From the NCBI GenBank assembly GCA_039090855.1, contig CM077034.1:11610984-11674983 (forward strand): a stretch of DNA of 64,000 nucleotides. The letters run 5' to 3'. Made by a program: the position numbers and the translations under genes. This stretch comes from Macrothele yani (Eukaryota > Arthropoda > Arachnida > Araneae > Macrothelidae). Positions 10,690-24,052 of this stretch are shown one piece after another. Under the pieces are notes generated by a model. The model had not been told where the DNA came from and did no database searches. It saw only the letters and a program-made list of their open reading frames with translations. Position 1 is the stretch's first letter; each line of letters starts with the position of its first letter.

Positions 10690-13600
10690 CAGTGATGGAG
10701 GAGGTGTCTTTGTTTCCCTGAAGAAACATTTGCGGTTTTTTTGTTTAGGCAAAAGTGTGCGTGCGTGCGTGTGCGTGATGGAGGAGGTGTCTTTGTTTCC
10801 CTGAAGAAACATTTGCGGTTTTTTTGTTTAGGCAAAAGTGTGCGTGCGTGCGTGTGCGTGATGGAGGAGGTGTCTTTGTTTCCCTGAAGAAACATTTGCG
10901 GTTTTTTTGTTTAGGCAAAAGTGTGCGTGCGTGCGTGTGCGTGATGGAGGAGGTGTCTTTGTTTCCCTGAAGAAACATTTGCGGTTTTTTTGTTTAGGCA
11001 AAAGTGTGCGTGCGTGCGTGTGCGTGTGTGTCAGTGATGGAGGAGGTGTCTTTGTTTCCCTGAAGAAACATTTGCGGTTTTTTTGTTTAGGCAAAAGTGT
11101 GCGTGCGTGCGTGTGCGTGATGGAGGAGGTGTCTTTGTTTCCCTGAAGAAACATTTGCGGTTTTTTTGTTTAGGCAAAAGTGTGCGTGCGTGCGTGTGCG
11201 TGATGGAGGAGGTGTCTTTGTTTCCCTGAAGAAACATTTGCGGTTTTTTTGTTTAGGCAAAAGTGTGCGTGCGTGCGTGTGCGTGATGGAGGAGGTGTCT
11301 TTGTTTCCCTGAAGAAACATTTGCGGTTTTTTTGTTTAGGCAAAAGTGTGCGTGCGTGCGTGTGCGTGTGTGCGTGATGGAGGAGGTGTCTTTGTTTCCC
11401 TGAAGAAACATTTGCGGTTTTTTTGTTTAGGCAAAAGTGTGCGTGCGTGCGTGTGCGTGATGGAGGAGGTGTCTTTGTTTCCCTGAAGAAACATTTGCGG
11501 TTTTTTTGTTTAGGCAAAAGTGTGCGTGCGTGCATGTGCGTGATGGAGGAGGTGTCTTTGTTTCCCTGAAGAAACATTTGCGGTTTTTTTGTTTAGGCAA
11601 AAGTGTGCGTGCGTGCGTGTGCGTGATGGAGGAGGTGTCTTTGTTTCCCTGAAGAAACATTTGCGGTTTTTTTGTTTAGGCAAAAGTGTGCGTGCGTGCG
11701 TGTGCGTGATGGAGAAGGTGTCTTTGTTTCCCTGAAGAAACATTTGCGGTTTTTTTGTTTAGGCAAAAGTGTGCGTGCGTGCATGTGCGTGATGGAGGAG
11801 GTGTCTTTGTTTCCCTGAAGAAACATTTGCGGTTTTTTTGTTTAGGCAAAAGTGTGCGTGCGTGCATGTGCGTGATGGAGGAGGTGTCTTTGTTTCCCTG
11901 AAGAAACATTTGCGGTTTTTTTGTTTAGGCAAAAGTGTGCGTGCGTGCATGTGCGTGATGGAGGAGGTGTCTTTGTTTCCCTGAAGAAACATTTGCGGTT
12001 TTTTTGTTTAGGCAAAAGTGTGCGTGCGTGCATGTGCGTGATGGAGGAGGTGTCTTTGTTTCCCTGAAGAAACATTTGCGGTTTTTTTGTTTAGGCAAAA
12101 GTGTGCGTGCGTGCATGTGCGTGATGGAGGAGGTGTCTTTGTTTCCCTGAAGAAACATTTGCGGTTTTTTTGTTTAGGCAAAAGTGTGCGTGCGTGCATG
12201 TGCGTGATGGAGGAGGTGTCTTTGTTTCCCTGAAGAAACATTTGCGGTTTTTTTGTTTAGGCAAAAGTGTGCGTGCGTGCGTGTGCGTGATGGAGGAGGT
12301 GTCTTTGTTTCCCTGAAGAAACATTTGCGGTTTTTTTGTTTAGGCAAAAGTGTGCGTGCGTGCATGTGCGTGATGGAGGAGGTGTCTTTGTTTCCCTGAA
12401 GAAACATTTGCGGTTTTTTTGTTTAGGCAAAAGTGTGCGTGCGTGCATGTGCGTGATGGAGGAGGTGTCTTTGTTTCCCTGAAGAAACATTTGCGGTTTT
12501 TTTGTTTAGGCAAAAGTGTGCGTGCGTGCATGTGCGTGATGGAGGAGGTGTCTTTGTTTCCCTGAAGAAACATTTGCGGTTTTTTTGTTTAGGCAAAAGT
12601 GTGCGTGCGTGCATGTGCGTGATGGAGGAGGTGTCTTTGTTTCCCTGAAGAAACATTTGCGGTTTTTTTGTTTAGGCAAAAGTGTGCGTGCGTGCGTGTG
12701 CGTGATGGAGGAAGGTGTCTTTGTTTCCCTGAAGAAACATTTGCGGTTTTTTTGTTTAGGCAAAAGTGTGCGTGCGTGCGTGTGCGTGATGGAGGAGGTG
12801 TCTTTGTTTCCCTGAAGAAACATTTGCGGTTTTTTTGTTTAGGCAAAAGTGTGCGTGCGTGCATGTGCGTGATGGAGGAGGTGTCTTTGTTTCCCTGAAG
12901 AAACATTTGCGGTTTTTTTGTTTAGGCAAAAGTGTGCGTGCGTGCATGTGCGTGATGGAGGAGGTGTCTTTGTTTCCCTGAAGAAACATTTGCGGTTTTT
13001 TTGTTTAGGCAAAAGTGTGCGTGCGTGCATGTGCGTGATGGAGGAGGTGTCTTTGTTTCCCTGAAGAAACATTTGCGGTTTTTTTGTTTAGGCAAAAGTG
13101 TGCGTGCGTGCGTGTGCGTGATGGAGGAGGTGTCTTTGTTTCCCTGAAGAAACATTTGCGGTTTTTTTGTTTAGGCAAAAGTGTGCGTGCGTGCGTGTGC
13201 GTGATGGAGGAGGTGTCTTTGTTTCCCTGAAGAAACATTTGCGGTTTTTTTGTTTAGGCAAAAGTGTGCGTGCGTGCGTGTGTCGTGATGGAGGAGGTGT
13301 CTTTGTTTCCCTGAAGAAACATTTGCGGTTTTTTTGTTTAGGCAAAAGTGTGCGTGCGTGCGTGTGCGTGATGGAGGAGGTGTCTTTGTTTCCCTGAAGA
13401 AACATTTGCGGTTTTTTTGTTTAGGCAAAAGTGTGCGTGCGTGCGTGTGCGTGTGTGTCAGTGATGGAGGAGGTGTCTTTGTTTCCCTGAAGAAACATTT
13501 GCGGTTTTTTTGTTTAGGCAAAAGTGTGCGTGCGTGCGTGTGCGTGATGGAGGAGGTGTCTTTGTTTCCCTGAAGAAACATTTGCGGTTTTTTTGTTTAG

Positions 13601-16600
13601 GCAAAAGTGTGCGTGCGTGCGTGTGCGTGTGTGTCAGTGATGGAGGAGGTGTCTTTGTTTCCCTGAAGAAACATTTGCGGTTTTTTTGTTTAGGCAAAAG
13701 TGTGCGTGCGTGCGTGTGCGTGATGGAGGAGGTGTCTTTGTTTCCCTGAAGAAACATTTGCGGTTTTTTTGTTTAGGCAAAAGTGTGCGTGCGTGCGTGT
13801 GCGTGATGGAGGAGGTGTCTTTGTTTCCCTGAAGAAACATTTGCGGTTTTTTTGTTTAGGCAAAAGTGTGCGTGCGTGCGTGTGCGTGATGGAGGAGGTG
13901 TCTTTGTTTCCCTGAAGAAACATTTGCGGTTTTTTTGTTTAGGCAAAAGTGTGCGTGCGTGCGTGTGCGTGATGGAGGAGGTGTCTTTGTTTCCCTGAAG
14001 AAACATTTGCGGTTTTTTTGTTTAGGCAAAAGTGTGCGTGCGTGCGTGTGCGTGATGGAGGAGGTGTCTTTGTTTCCCTGAAGAAACATTTGCGGTTTTT
14101 TTGTTTAGGCAAAAGTGTGCGTGCGTGCATGTGCGTGATGGAGGAGGTGTCTTTGTTTCCCTGAAGAAACATTTGCGGTTTTTTTGTTTAGGCAAAAGTG
14201 TGCGTGCGTGCATGTGCGTGATGGAGGAGGTGTCTTTGTTTCCCTGAAGAAACATTTGCGGTTTTTTTGTTTAGGCAAAAGTGTGCGTGCGTGCGTGTGC
14301 GTGATGGAGGAGGTGTCTTTGTTTCCCTGAAGAAACATTTGCGGTTTTTTTTGTTTAGGCAAAAGTGTGCGTGCGTGCGTGTGCGTGATGGAGGAGGTGT
14401 CTTTGTTTCCCTGAAGAAACATTTGCGGTTTTTTTGTTTAGGCAAAAGTGTGCGTGCGTGCGTGTGCGTGTGTGCGTGATGGAGGAGGTGTCTTTGTTTC
14501 CCTGAAGAAACATTTGCGGTTTTTTTGTTTAGGCAAAAGTGTGCGTGCGTGCGTGTGCGTGATGGAGGAGGTGTCTTTGTTTCCCTGAAGAAACATTTGC
14601 GGTTTTTTTGTTTAGGCAAAAGTGTGCGTGCGTGCGTGTGCGTGATGGAGGAGGTGTCTTTGTTTCCCTGAAGAAACATTTGCGGTTTTTTTGTTTAGGC
14701 AAAAGTGTGCGTGCGTGCGTGTGCGTGATGGAGGAGGTGTCTTTGTTTCCCTGAAGAAACATTTGCGGTTTTTTTGTTTAGGCAAAAGTGTGCGTGCGTG
14801 CGTGTGCGTGATGGAGGAGGTGTCTTTGTTTCCCTGAAGAAACATTTGCGGTTTTTTTGTTTAGGCAAAAGTGTGCGTGCGTGCGTGTGCGTGTGTGTCA
14901 GTGATGGAGGAGGTGTCTTTGTTTCCCTGAAGAAACATTTGCGGTTTTTTTGTTTAGGCAAAAGTGTGCGTGCGTGCGTGTGCGTGATGGAGGAGGTGTC
15001 TTTGTTTCCCTGAAGAAACATTTGCGGTTTTTTTGTTTAGGCAAAAGTGTGCGTGCGTGCGTGTGCGTGATGGAGGAGGTGTCTTTGTTTCCCTGAAGAA
15101 ACATTTGCGGTTTTTTTGTTTAGGCAAAAGTGTGCGTGCGTGCGTGTGCGTGATGGAGGAGGTGTCTTTGTTTCCCTGAAGAAACATTTGCGGTTTTTTT
15201 GTTTAGGCAAAAGTGTGCGTGCGTGCATGTGCGTGATGGAGGAGGTGTCTTTGTTTCCCTGAAGAAACATTTGCGGTTTTTTTGTTTAGGCAAAAGTGTG
15301 CGTGCGTGCATGTGCGTGATGGAGGAGGTGTCTTTGTTTCCCTGAAGAAACATTTGCGGTTTTTTTGTTTAGGCAAAAGTGTGCGTGCGTGCATGTGCGT
15401 GATGGAGGAGGTGTCTTTGTTTCCCTGAAGAAACATTTGCGGTTTTTTTGTTTAGGCAAAAGTGTGCGTGCGTGCATGTGCGTGATGGAGGAGGTGTCTT
15501 TGTTTCCCTGAAGAAACATTTGCGGTTTTTTTGTTTAGGCAAAAGTGTGCGTGCGTGCATGTGCGTGATGGAGGAGGTGTCTTTGTTTCCCTGAAGAAAC
15601 ATTTGCGGTTTTTTTGTTTAGGCAAAAGTGTGCGTGCGTGCGTGTGCGTGATGGAGAAGGTGTCTTTGTTTCCCTGAAGAAACATTTGCGGTTTTTTTGT
15701 TTAGGCAAAAGTGTGCGTGCGTGCATGTGCGTGATGGAGGAGGTGTCTTTGTTTCCCTGAAGAAACATTTGCGGTTTTTTTGTTTAGGCAAAAGTGTGCG
15801 TGCGTGCATGTGCGTGATGGAGGAGGTGTCTTTGTTTCCCTGAAGAAACATTTGCGGTTTTTTTGTTTAGGCAAAAGTGTGCGTGCGTGCATGTGCGTGA
15901 TGGAGGAGGTGTCTTTGTTTCCCTGAAGAAACATTTGCGGTTTTTTTGTTTAGGCAAAAGTGTGCGTGCGTGCATGTGCGTGATGGAGGAGGTGTCTTTG
16001 TTTCCCTGAAGAAACATTTGCGGTTTTTTTGTTTAGGCAAAAGTGTGCGTGCGTGCGTGTGCGTGATGGAGGAGGTGTCTTTGTTTCCCTGAAGAAACAT
16101 TTGCGGTTTTTTTGTTTAGGCAAAAGTGTGCGTGCGTGCGTGTGCGTGATGGAGGAGGTGTCTTTGTTTCCCTGAAGAAACATTTGCGGTTTTTTTGTTT
16201 AGGCAAAAGTGTGCGTGCGTGCGTGTGCGTGTGTGTCAGTGATGGAGGAGGTGTCTTTGTTTCCCTGAAGAAACATTTGCGGTTTTTTTGTTTAGGCAAA
16301 AGTGTGCGTGCGTGCGTGTGCGTGATGGAGGAGGTGTCTTTGTTTCCCTGAAGAAACATTTGCGGTTTTTTTGTTTAGGCAAAAGTGTGCGTGCGTGCGT
16401 GTGCGTGTGTGTCAGTGATGGAGGAGGTGTCTTTGTTTCCCTGAAGAAACATTTGCGGTTTTTTTGTTTAGGCAAAAGTGTGCGTGCGTGCGTGTGCGTG
16501 ATGGAGGAGGTGTCTTTGTTTCCCTGAAGAAACATTTGCGGTTTTTTTGTTTAGGCAAAAGTGTGCGTGCGTGCGTGTGCGTGATGGAGAAGGTGTCTTT

Positions 16601-19600
16601 GTTTCCCTGAAGAAACATTTGCGGTTTTTTTGTTTAGGCAAAAGTGTGCGTGCGTGCGTGTGCGTGATGGAGGAGGTGTCTTTGTTTCCCTGAAGAAACA
16701 TTTGCGGTTTTTTTGTTTAGGCAAAAGTGTGCGTGCGTGCGTGTGCGTGATGGAGGAGGTGTCTTTGTTTCCCTGAAGAAACATTTGCGGTTTTTTTGTT
16801 TAGGCAAAAGTGTGCGTGCGTGCGTGTGCGTGATGGAGGAGGTGTCTTTGTTTCCCTGAAGAAACATTTGCGGTTTTTTTGTTTAGGCAAAAGTGTGCGT
16901 GCGTGCGTGTGCGTGTGTGTCAGTGATGGAGGAGGTGTCTTTGTTTCCCTGAAGAAACATTTGCGGTTTTTTTGTTTAGGCAAAAGTGTGCGTGCGTGCG
17001 TGTGCGTGATGGAGGAGGTGTCTTTGTTTCCCTGAAGAAACATTTGCGGTTTTTTTGTTTAGGCAAAAGTGTGCGTGCGTGCGTGTGCGTGTGTGTCAGT
17101 GATGGAGGAGGTGTCTTTGTTTCCCTGAAGAAACATTTGCGGTTTTTTTGTTTAGGCAAAAGTGTGCGTGCGTGCGTGTGCGTGATGGAGGAGGTGTCTT
17201 TGTTTCCCTGAAGAAACATTTGCGGTTTTTTTGTTTAGGCAAAAGTGTGCGTGCGTGCGTGTGCGTGATGGAGGAGGTGTCTTTGTTTCCCTGAAGAAAC
17301 ATTTGCGGTTTTTTTGTTTAGGCAAAAGTGTGCGTGCGTGCGTGTGCGTGTGTGTCAGTGATGGAGGAGGTGTCTTTGTTTCCCTGAAGAAACATTTGCG
17401 GTTTTTTTGTTTAGGCAAAAGTGTGCGTGCGTGCGTGTGCGTGATGGAGGAGGTGTCTTTGTTTCCCTGAAGAAACATTTGCGGTTTTTTTGTTTAGGCA
17501 AAAGTGTGCGTGCGTGCGTGTGCGTGATGGAGGAGGTGTCTTTGTTTCCCTGAAGAAACATTTGCGGTTTTTTTGTTTAGGCAAAAGTGTGCGTGCGTGC
17601 GTGTGCGTGATGGAGGAGGTGTCTTTGTTTCCCTGAAGAAACATTTGCGGTTTTTTTGTTTAGGCAAAAGTGTGCGTGCGTGCGTGTGCGTGATGGAGGA
17701 GGTGTCTTTGTTTCCCTGAAGAAACATTTGCGGTTTTTTTGTTTAGGCAAAAGTGTGCGTGCGTGCGTGTGCGTGATGGAGGAGGTGTCTTTGTTTCCCT
17801 GAAGAAACATTTGCGGTTTTTTTGTTTAGGCAAAAGTGTGCGTGCGTGCGTGTGCGTGATGGAGGAGGTGTCTTTGTTTCCCTGAAGAAACATTTGCGGT
17901 TTTTTTGTTTAGGCAAAAGTGTGCGTGCGTGTGTGTGCGTGATGGAGGAGGTGTCTTTGTTTCCCTGAAGAAACATTTGCGGTTTTTTTGTTTAGGCAAA
18001 AGTGTGCGTGCGTGCATGTGCGTGATGGAGGAGGTGTCTTTGTTTCCCTGAAGAAACATTTGCGGTTTTTTTGTTTAGGCAAAAGTGTGCGTGCGTGCGT
18101 GTGCGTGTGTGCGTGATGGAGGAGGTGTCTTTGTTTCCCTGAAGAAACATTTGCGGTTTTTTGTTTAGGCAAAAGTGTGCGTGCGTGCGTGTGCGTGATG
18201 GAGGAGGTGTCTTTGTTTCCCTGAAGAAACATTTGCGGTTTTTTGTTTAGGCAAAAGTGTGCGTGCGTGCGTGTGCGTGATGGAGAGAAGGTGTCTTTGT
18301 TTCCCTGAAGAAACATTTGCGGTTTTTTTGTTTAGGCAAAAGTGTGCGTGCGTGCATGTGCGTGATGGAGGAGGTGTCTTTGTTTCCCTGAAGAAACATT
18401 TGCGGTTTTTTTGTTTAGGCAAAAGTGTGCGTGCGTGCATGTGCGTGATGGAGGAGGTGTCTTTGTTTCCCTGAAGAAACATTTGCGGTTTTTTTGTTTA
18501 GGCAAAAGTGTGCGTGCGTGCATGTGCGTGATGGAGGAGGTGTCTTTGTTTCCCTGAAGAAACATTTGCGGTTTTTTTGTTTAGGCAAAAGTGTGCGTGC
18601 GTGCATGTGCGTGATGGAGGAGGTGTCTTTGTTTCCCTGAAGAAACATTTGCGGTTTTTTTGTTTAGGCAAAAGTGTGCGTGCGTGCATGTGCGTGATGG
18701 AGGAGGTGTCTTTGTTTCCCTGAAGAAACATTTGCGGTTTTTTGTTTAGGCAAAAGTGTGCGTGCGTGCATGTGCGTGATGGAGGAGGTGTCTTTGTTTC
18801 CCTGAAGAAACATTTGCGGTTTTTTTGTTTAGGCAAAAGTGTGCGTGCGTGCATGTGCGTGATGGAGGAGGTGTCTTTGTTTCCCTGAAGAAACATTTGC
18901 GGTTTTTTTGTTTAGGCAAAAGTGTGCGTGCGTGCGTGTGCGTGTGTGCGTGATGGAGGAGGTGTCTTTGTTTCCCTGAAGAAACATTTGCGGTTTTTTT
19001 GTTTAGGCAAAAGTGTGCGTGCGTGCATGTGCGTGATGGAGGAGGTGTCTTTGTTTCCCTGAAGAAACATTTGCGGTTTTTTGTTTAGGCAAAAGTGTGC
19101 GTGCGTGCATGTGCGTGATGGAGGAGGTGTCTTTGTTTCCCTGAAGAAACATTTGCGGTTTTTTTGTTTAGGCAAAAGTGTGCGTGCGTGCATGTGCGTG
19201 ATGGAGGAGGTGTCTTTGTTTCCCTGAAGAAACATTTGCGGTTTTTTTGTTTAGGCAAAAGTGTGCGTGCGTGCATGTGCGTGATGGAGGAGGTGTCTTT
19301 GTTTCCCTGAAGAAACATTTGCGGTTTTTTTGTTTAGGCAAAAGTGTGCGTGCGTGCATGTGCGTGATGGAGGAGGTGTCTTTGTTTCCCTGAAGAAACA
19401 TTTGCGGTTTTTTTGTTTAGGCAAAAGTGTGCGTGCGTGCATGTGCGTGATGGAGGAGGTGTCTTTGTTTCCCTGAAGAAACATTTGCGGTTTTTTTGTT
19501 TAGGCAAAAGTGTGCGTGCGTGCATGTGCGTGATGGAGGAGGTGTCTTTGTTTCCCTGAAGAAACATTTGCGGTTTTTTTGTTTAGGCAAAAGTGTGCGT

Positions 19601-22600
19601 GCGTGCATGTGCGTGATGGAGGAGGTGTCTTTGTTTCCCTGAAGAAACATTTGCGGTTTTTTGATGGAGGAGGTGTCTTTGTTTCCCTGAAGAAACATTT
19701 GCGGTTTTTTTGTTTAGGCAAAAGTGTGCGTGCGTGCGTGTGCGTGATGGAGGAGGTGTCTTTGTTTCCCTGAAGAAACATTTGCGGTTTTTTTGTTTAG
19801 GCAAAAGTGTGCGTGCGTGCATGTGCGTGATGGAGGAGGTGTCTTTGTTTCCCTGAAGAAACATTTGCGGTTTTTTTGTTTAGGCAAAAGTGTGCGTGCG
19901 TGCGTGTGCGTGATGGAGGAGGTGTCTTTGTTTCCCTGAAGAAACATTTGCGGTTTTTTTGTTTAGGCAAAAGTGTGCGTGCGTGCGTGTGCGTGATGGA
20001 GGAGGTGTCTTTGTTTCCCTGAAGAAACATTTGCGGTTTTTTTGTTTAGGCAAAAGTGTGCGTGCGTGCATGTGCGTGATGGAGGAGGTGTCTTTGTTTC
20101 CCTGAAGAAACATTTGTGGTTTTTTTGTTTAGGCAAAAGTGTGCGTGCGTGCGTGTGCGTGATGGAGGAGGTGTCTTTGTTTCCCTGAAGAAACATTTGC
20201 GGTTTTTTTGTTTAGGCAAAAGTGTGCGTGCGTGCATGTGCGTGATGGAGGAGGTGTCTTTGTTTCCCTGAAGAAACATTTGCGGTTTTGTTTAGGCAAA
20301 AGTGTGCGTGCGTGCATGTGCGTGATGGAGGAGGTGTCTTTGTTTCCCTGAAGAAACATTTGCGGTTTTTTTGTTTAGGCAAAAGTGTGCGTGCGTGCAT
20401 GTGCGTGATGGAGGAGGTGTCTTTGTTTCCCTGAAGAAACATTTGCGGTTTTGTTTAGGCAAAAGTGTGCGTGCGTGCATGTGCGTGATGGAGGAGGTGT
20501 CTTTGTTTCCCTGAAGAAACATTTGCGGTTTTTTTGTTTAGGCAAAAGTGTGCGTGCGTGCATGTGCGTGATGGAGGAGGTGTCTTTGTTTCCCTGAAGA
20601 AACATTTGCGGTTTTGTTTTGTTTAAAAAGTGCAAAAGTGTGCGTGCGTGCATGTGCGTGATGGAGGAGGTGTCTTTGTTTCCCTGAAGAAACATTTGCG
20701 GCTTTTTTGTTTAGGCAAAAGTGTGCGTGCGTGCGTGCATGTGCGTGATGGAGGAGGTGTCTTTGTTTCCCTGAAGAAACATTTGCGGTTTTTTGTTTAG
20801 GCAAAAGTGTGCGTGCGTGCATGTGCGTGATGGAGGAGGTGTCTTTGTTTCCCTGAAGAAACATTTGCGGTTTTTTTGTTTAGGCAAAAGTGTGCGTGCG
20901 TGCGTGCATGTGCGTGATGGAGGAGGTGTCTTTGTTTCCCTGAAGAAACATTTGCGGTTTTTTTGTTTAGGCAAAAGTGTGCATGTGCGTGATGGAGGAG
21001 GTGTCTTTGTTTCCCTGAAGAAACATTTGCGGTTTTTTTGTTTAGGCAAAAGTGTGCGTGCGTGCGTGCTGTGCGTGATGGAGGAGGTGTCTTTGTTTCC
21101 CTGAAGAAACATTTGCGGTTTTTTTGTTTAGGCAAAAGTGTGCGTGCGTGTGTGCGTGATGGAGGAGGTGTCTTTGTTTCCCTGAAGAAACATTTGCGGT
21201 TTTTTTGTTTAGGCAAAAGTGTGCGTGCGTGCATGTGCGTGATGGAGGAGGTGTCTTTGTTTCCCTGAAGAAACATTTGCGGTTTTTTTGTTTAGGCAAA
21301 AGTGTGCGTGCGTGCATGTGCGTGATGGAGGAGGTGTCTTTGTTTCCCTGAAGAAACATTTGTGGTTTTTTTGTTTAGGCAAAAGTGTGCGTGCGTGCGT
21401 GTGTGCGTGATGGAGGAGGTGTCTTTGTTTCCCTGAAGAAACATTTGCGGTTTTTTGTTTAGGCAAAAGTGTGCGTGCGTGCATGTGCGTGATGGAGGAG
21501 GTGTCTTTGTTTCCCTGAAGAAACATTTGCGGTTTTTTTGTTTAGGCAAAAGTGTGCGTGCGTGCATGTGCGTGATGGAGGAGGTGTCTTTGTTTCCCTG
21601 AAGAAACATTTGCGGTTTTTTTGTTTAGGCAAAAGTGTGTGCGTGCGTGCATGTGCGTGATGGAGGAGGTGTCTTTGTTTCCCTGAAGAAACATTTGTGG
21701 TTTTTTTGTTTAGGCAAAAGTGTGCATGCGTGCGTGTGCATGTGTCAGTGATGGAGGAGGTGTCTTTGTTTCCCTGAAGAAACATTTGCGGTTTTTTTGT
21801 TTAGGCAAAAGTGTGCGTGCGTGCGTGTGCGTGATGGAGGAGGTGTCTTTGTTTCCCTGAAGAAACATTTGTGGTTTTTTTGTTTAGGCAAAAGTGTGCG
21901 TGCGTGCATGTGCGTGATGGAGGAGGTGTCTTTGTTTCCCTGAAGAAACATTTGTGGTTTTTTTTTGTTTAGGCAAAAGTGTGCGTGCGTGCGTGTGCGT
22001 GTGTGCGTGATGGAGGAGGTGTCTTTGTTTCCCTGAAGAAACATTTGTGGTTTTTTTGTTTAGGCAAAAGTGTGCGTGCGTGCGTGTGCGTGTGTGTCAG
22101 TGATGGAGGAGGTGTCTTTGTTTCCCTGAAGAAACATTTGTGTTTTTTTTGTTTAGGCAAAAGTGTGCGTGCGTGCGTGTGCGTGTGTGTCAGTGATGGA
22201 GGAGGTGTCTTTGTTTCCCTGAAGAAACATTTGTGGTTTTTTGTTTAGGCAAAAGTGTGCGTGCGTGCGTGCGTGTGATGGAGGAGGTGTCTTTGTTTCC
22301 CTGAAGAAACATTTGTGGTTTTTGTTTAGGCAAAAGTGTGCGTGCGTGCGTGTGCGTGATGGAGGAGGTGTCTTTGTTTCCCTGAAGAAACATTTGTGGT
22401 TTTTTTGTTTAGGCAAAAGTGTGCGTGCGTGTGCGTGTGTGTCAGTGATGGAGGAGGTGTCTTTGTTTCCCTGAAGAAACATTTGTGGTTTTTTTGTTTA
22501 GGCAAAAGTGTGCGTGCGTGCGTGTGCGTGTGTGTCAATGATGGAGGAGGTGTCTTTGTTTCCTTGAAGAAACATTTGTAGTTTTTTTGTTTAGGCAAAA

Positions 22601-22635
22601 GTGTGCGTGCGTGCGTGCGTGTGTGTGTGTGTGCA
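10690..22635 (+). repeat. 83-bp satellite array, about 140 units
   Basis: The unit reads gatggaggaggtgtctttg, then tttccctgaagaaacatttg, then cggtttttttgtttaggc, then aaaagtgtgcgtgcgtgcgt and a short GT/GC tail. The main variants are gcgtgcgtg versus gcgtgcatg in the tail, a 93-bp form with gtgtgtcagtgatgg, and T-run length (4 to 8). Variants come in blocks: catg units cluster at 11.8-12.7, 15.2-16.0 and 18.3-19.6 kb, and pairs of long forms 176 bp apart recur at 13.5, 16.2 and 16.9 kb. Units become irregular from about 20.3 kb, and tttgtgg replaces tttgcgg near the right edge. Because 83 is not a multiple of three, the many short open frames on both strands are frame-cycling artefacts. Confidence 0.97.
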
Positions 22636-22639
22636 TGAA

Positions 22640-23340
22640 TGTTTTTAGGGATTTGAAAGTTTACACGATTTCAGTTTAAGTTAAGTTCGTCATCAACGAT
22701 GAAATTTTTAACCAAAACTGACGATCTCAAGACGTTGGAGGCCTCAGTCAAAAATAAATTCCGGTGGGATTAGATAGGAAAAAAAAAAAAACACCCAGAA
22801 GGAGAAAGCTGGGATATGGTGTCGGAAAATTGATACGGCTGAGTCATGTTTCTGCATATGTAAATGGAGTACGTGCTACAGTTCTGCCTCCAAAACCTGT
22901 TGAAGCAAATATAACGACTACTTGTAATAGTAAAGGTTCTTCTTCCTCTTCGGTACACAAACAAGACACTGCAAACGAAGGATGTTGGAAACGTAAGCGT
23001 CGTTCTGATAGCGTCTCCGCTTAAAAACAAATGAAGGTTGCACACTTTTTTTAAGAAATAGTGTTATTTTATTAGTAAATATAACTTTAGATTAACACCA
23101 CACCAGACTGATATGTTTTTTTTAAATTAATAAATGGAACTTTAGATCAACATCCAATTTGCTAAATATACTGTTATTTTATTAGTAAATAGAACTTTAG
23201 GTCAATAGCACCTGACTGAAACTTAACGACTAAAATTTCTGTTAAAAAAAGATCAATATCCTATGAAAAAGAAGAGTTGCCCTTCTAGTAACATAAAAAC
23301 TTGACTGCAGATTTTCTTTTATTTATTTGCCAAATGGGTA
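22640..23340. other. Unassigned stretch with one short open frame
   Basis: A plus-strand frame (22764-23024, 86 codons) reads RKLGYGVGKLIRLSHVSAYV, then ATVLPPKP, a serine-rich stretch and KRKRRSDSVSA. Its basic ends and lack of repeats make it a possible fragment of a real protein or a transposon N-terminus, but I recognise no family. It is preceded by a run of lysine codons made by an A-tract. The sequence 23040-23200 contains a diverged tandem repeat based on agtaaatataactttag. Confidence 0.3.
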
Positions 23341-23348
23341 ATTTTGCA

Positions 23349-24052
23349 ATTGGAAAGAAAGGCAAAACTTTTTAAAAAGGTATGTTATGTGTGTGAAAGG
23401 CAAAACTTTTTAAAAAGGTATGTTATGTGGAGAAAAACTGGAGATAACAGATACGTATGTTTATCTTGGACAGCAGATATCAAGTGAGGGTCACATTGAT
23501 GAAGAAATTAATCGGCGTACAAAACTTGCCTGGAGAGCTTTTGGAAGAAACAGCATAATTTTCAAGAGCAATATGCCATTATGTCTTAAAAGAAAAGTGT
23601 TTGATGAATGCGTTCTTCAAGTGCTTACGTATGGTGCAGAGACGTGGACCTTAACTAAAAGAGACATACAAAGGCTGCAGACAACTCAAAGCAGCATGGA
23701 GAGGTGCATGCTTGGTATAACCAGGAGAGATAAGAAGAGGAACTCGTGGATCCGAAAAATGACAAGAGTGGAAGACATCATGATCAGAGTTAAATCCCTG
23801 AAATGGCAATGGGCTGGACATACTGCCAGAAGGACAGACCATCGATGGACAGCCGAAATTTTAGATTGGATTTCAAGGGACAGGAAAAGACCCAGAAGAA
23901 GACCACGTGGGAGATGGGTGGATGAAATTCGAAAGTATGCGGGAGTGACATGGAGGAGACTGGCACAAGACAGACCGTTGTGGAGGAAACTTGGGGAGAC
24001 CTTCGTCCAGCAGTGGATTGATAATGGTTGACAATGATGATGATGATGATGT
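23349..24052 (+). pseudogene. Non-LTR retroelement reverse transcriptase C-terminus with (GAT)n tail
   Basis: The frame 23420-24031 gives about 200 residues. The start VYLGQQISSEGHIDEEINRR is the typical segment after the reverse transcriptase palm (YLG..I...G....EI..R). It continues VFDECVLQVLTYGAETWTL (the LTYG-ETW motif) and QRLQTTQSSMERCMLGITRR. The tail is KWQWAGHTARR, RPRRRPRGRWVDEI and WRRLAQDRPLWRK. This order is standard for the C-terminal domain of insect RTE/BovB-like and related non-LTR ORFs. The catalytic YxDD motif lies upstream and is missing, so this is a 5'-truncated insertion. The (GATG/GAT)n microsatellite right after the stop (24032-24052) is the expected 3' terminus. Just upstream, a 34-bp segment ending gtatgttatgt is tandemly duplicated (about 23362-23428). 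Confidence 0.85.

Noticed and set aside
10690..22635. Dozens of overlapping open frames on both strands (for example MFLQGNKDTSS and MFRQKCACV)
   Set aside because: They repeat every 83 bases, cycle through frames because 83 is not a multiple of three, and have no start, splice or codon support. They are products of the satellite.
22764..23024. A novel 86-residue basic protein gene
   Set aside because: The frame starts next to an A-run, has no recognisable domain and no transcription evidence. It is kept only as a note on the stretch.
23420..24031. Intact reverse transcriptase gene
   Set aside because: Only the region after the palm is present. The catalytic YxDD motif and everything upstream are missing.
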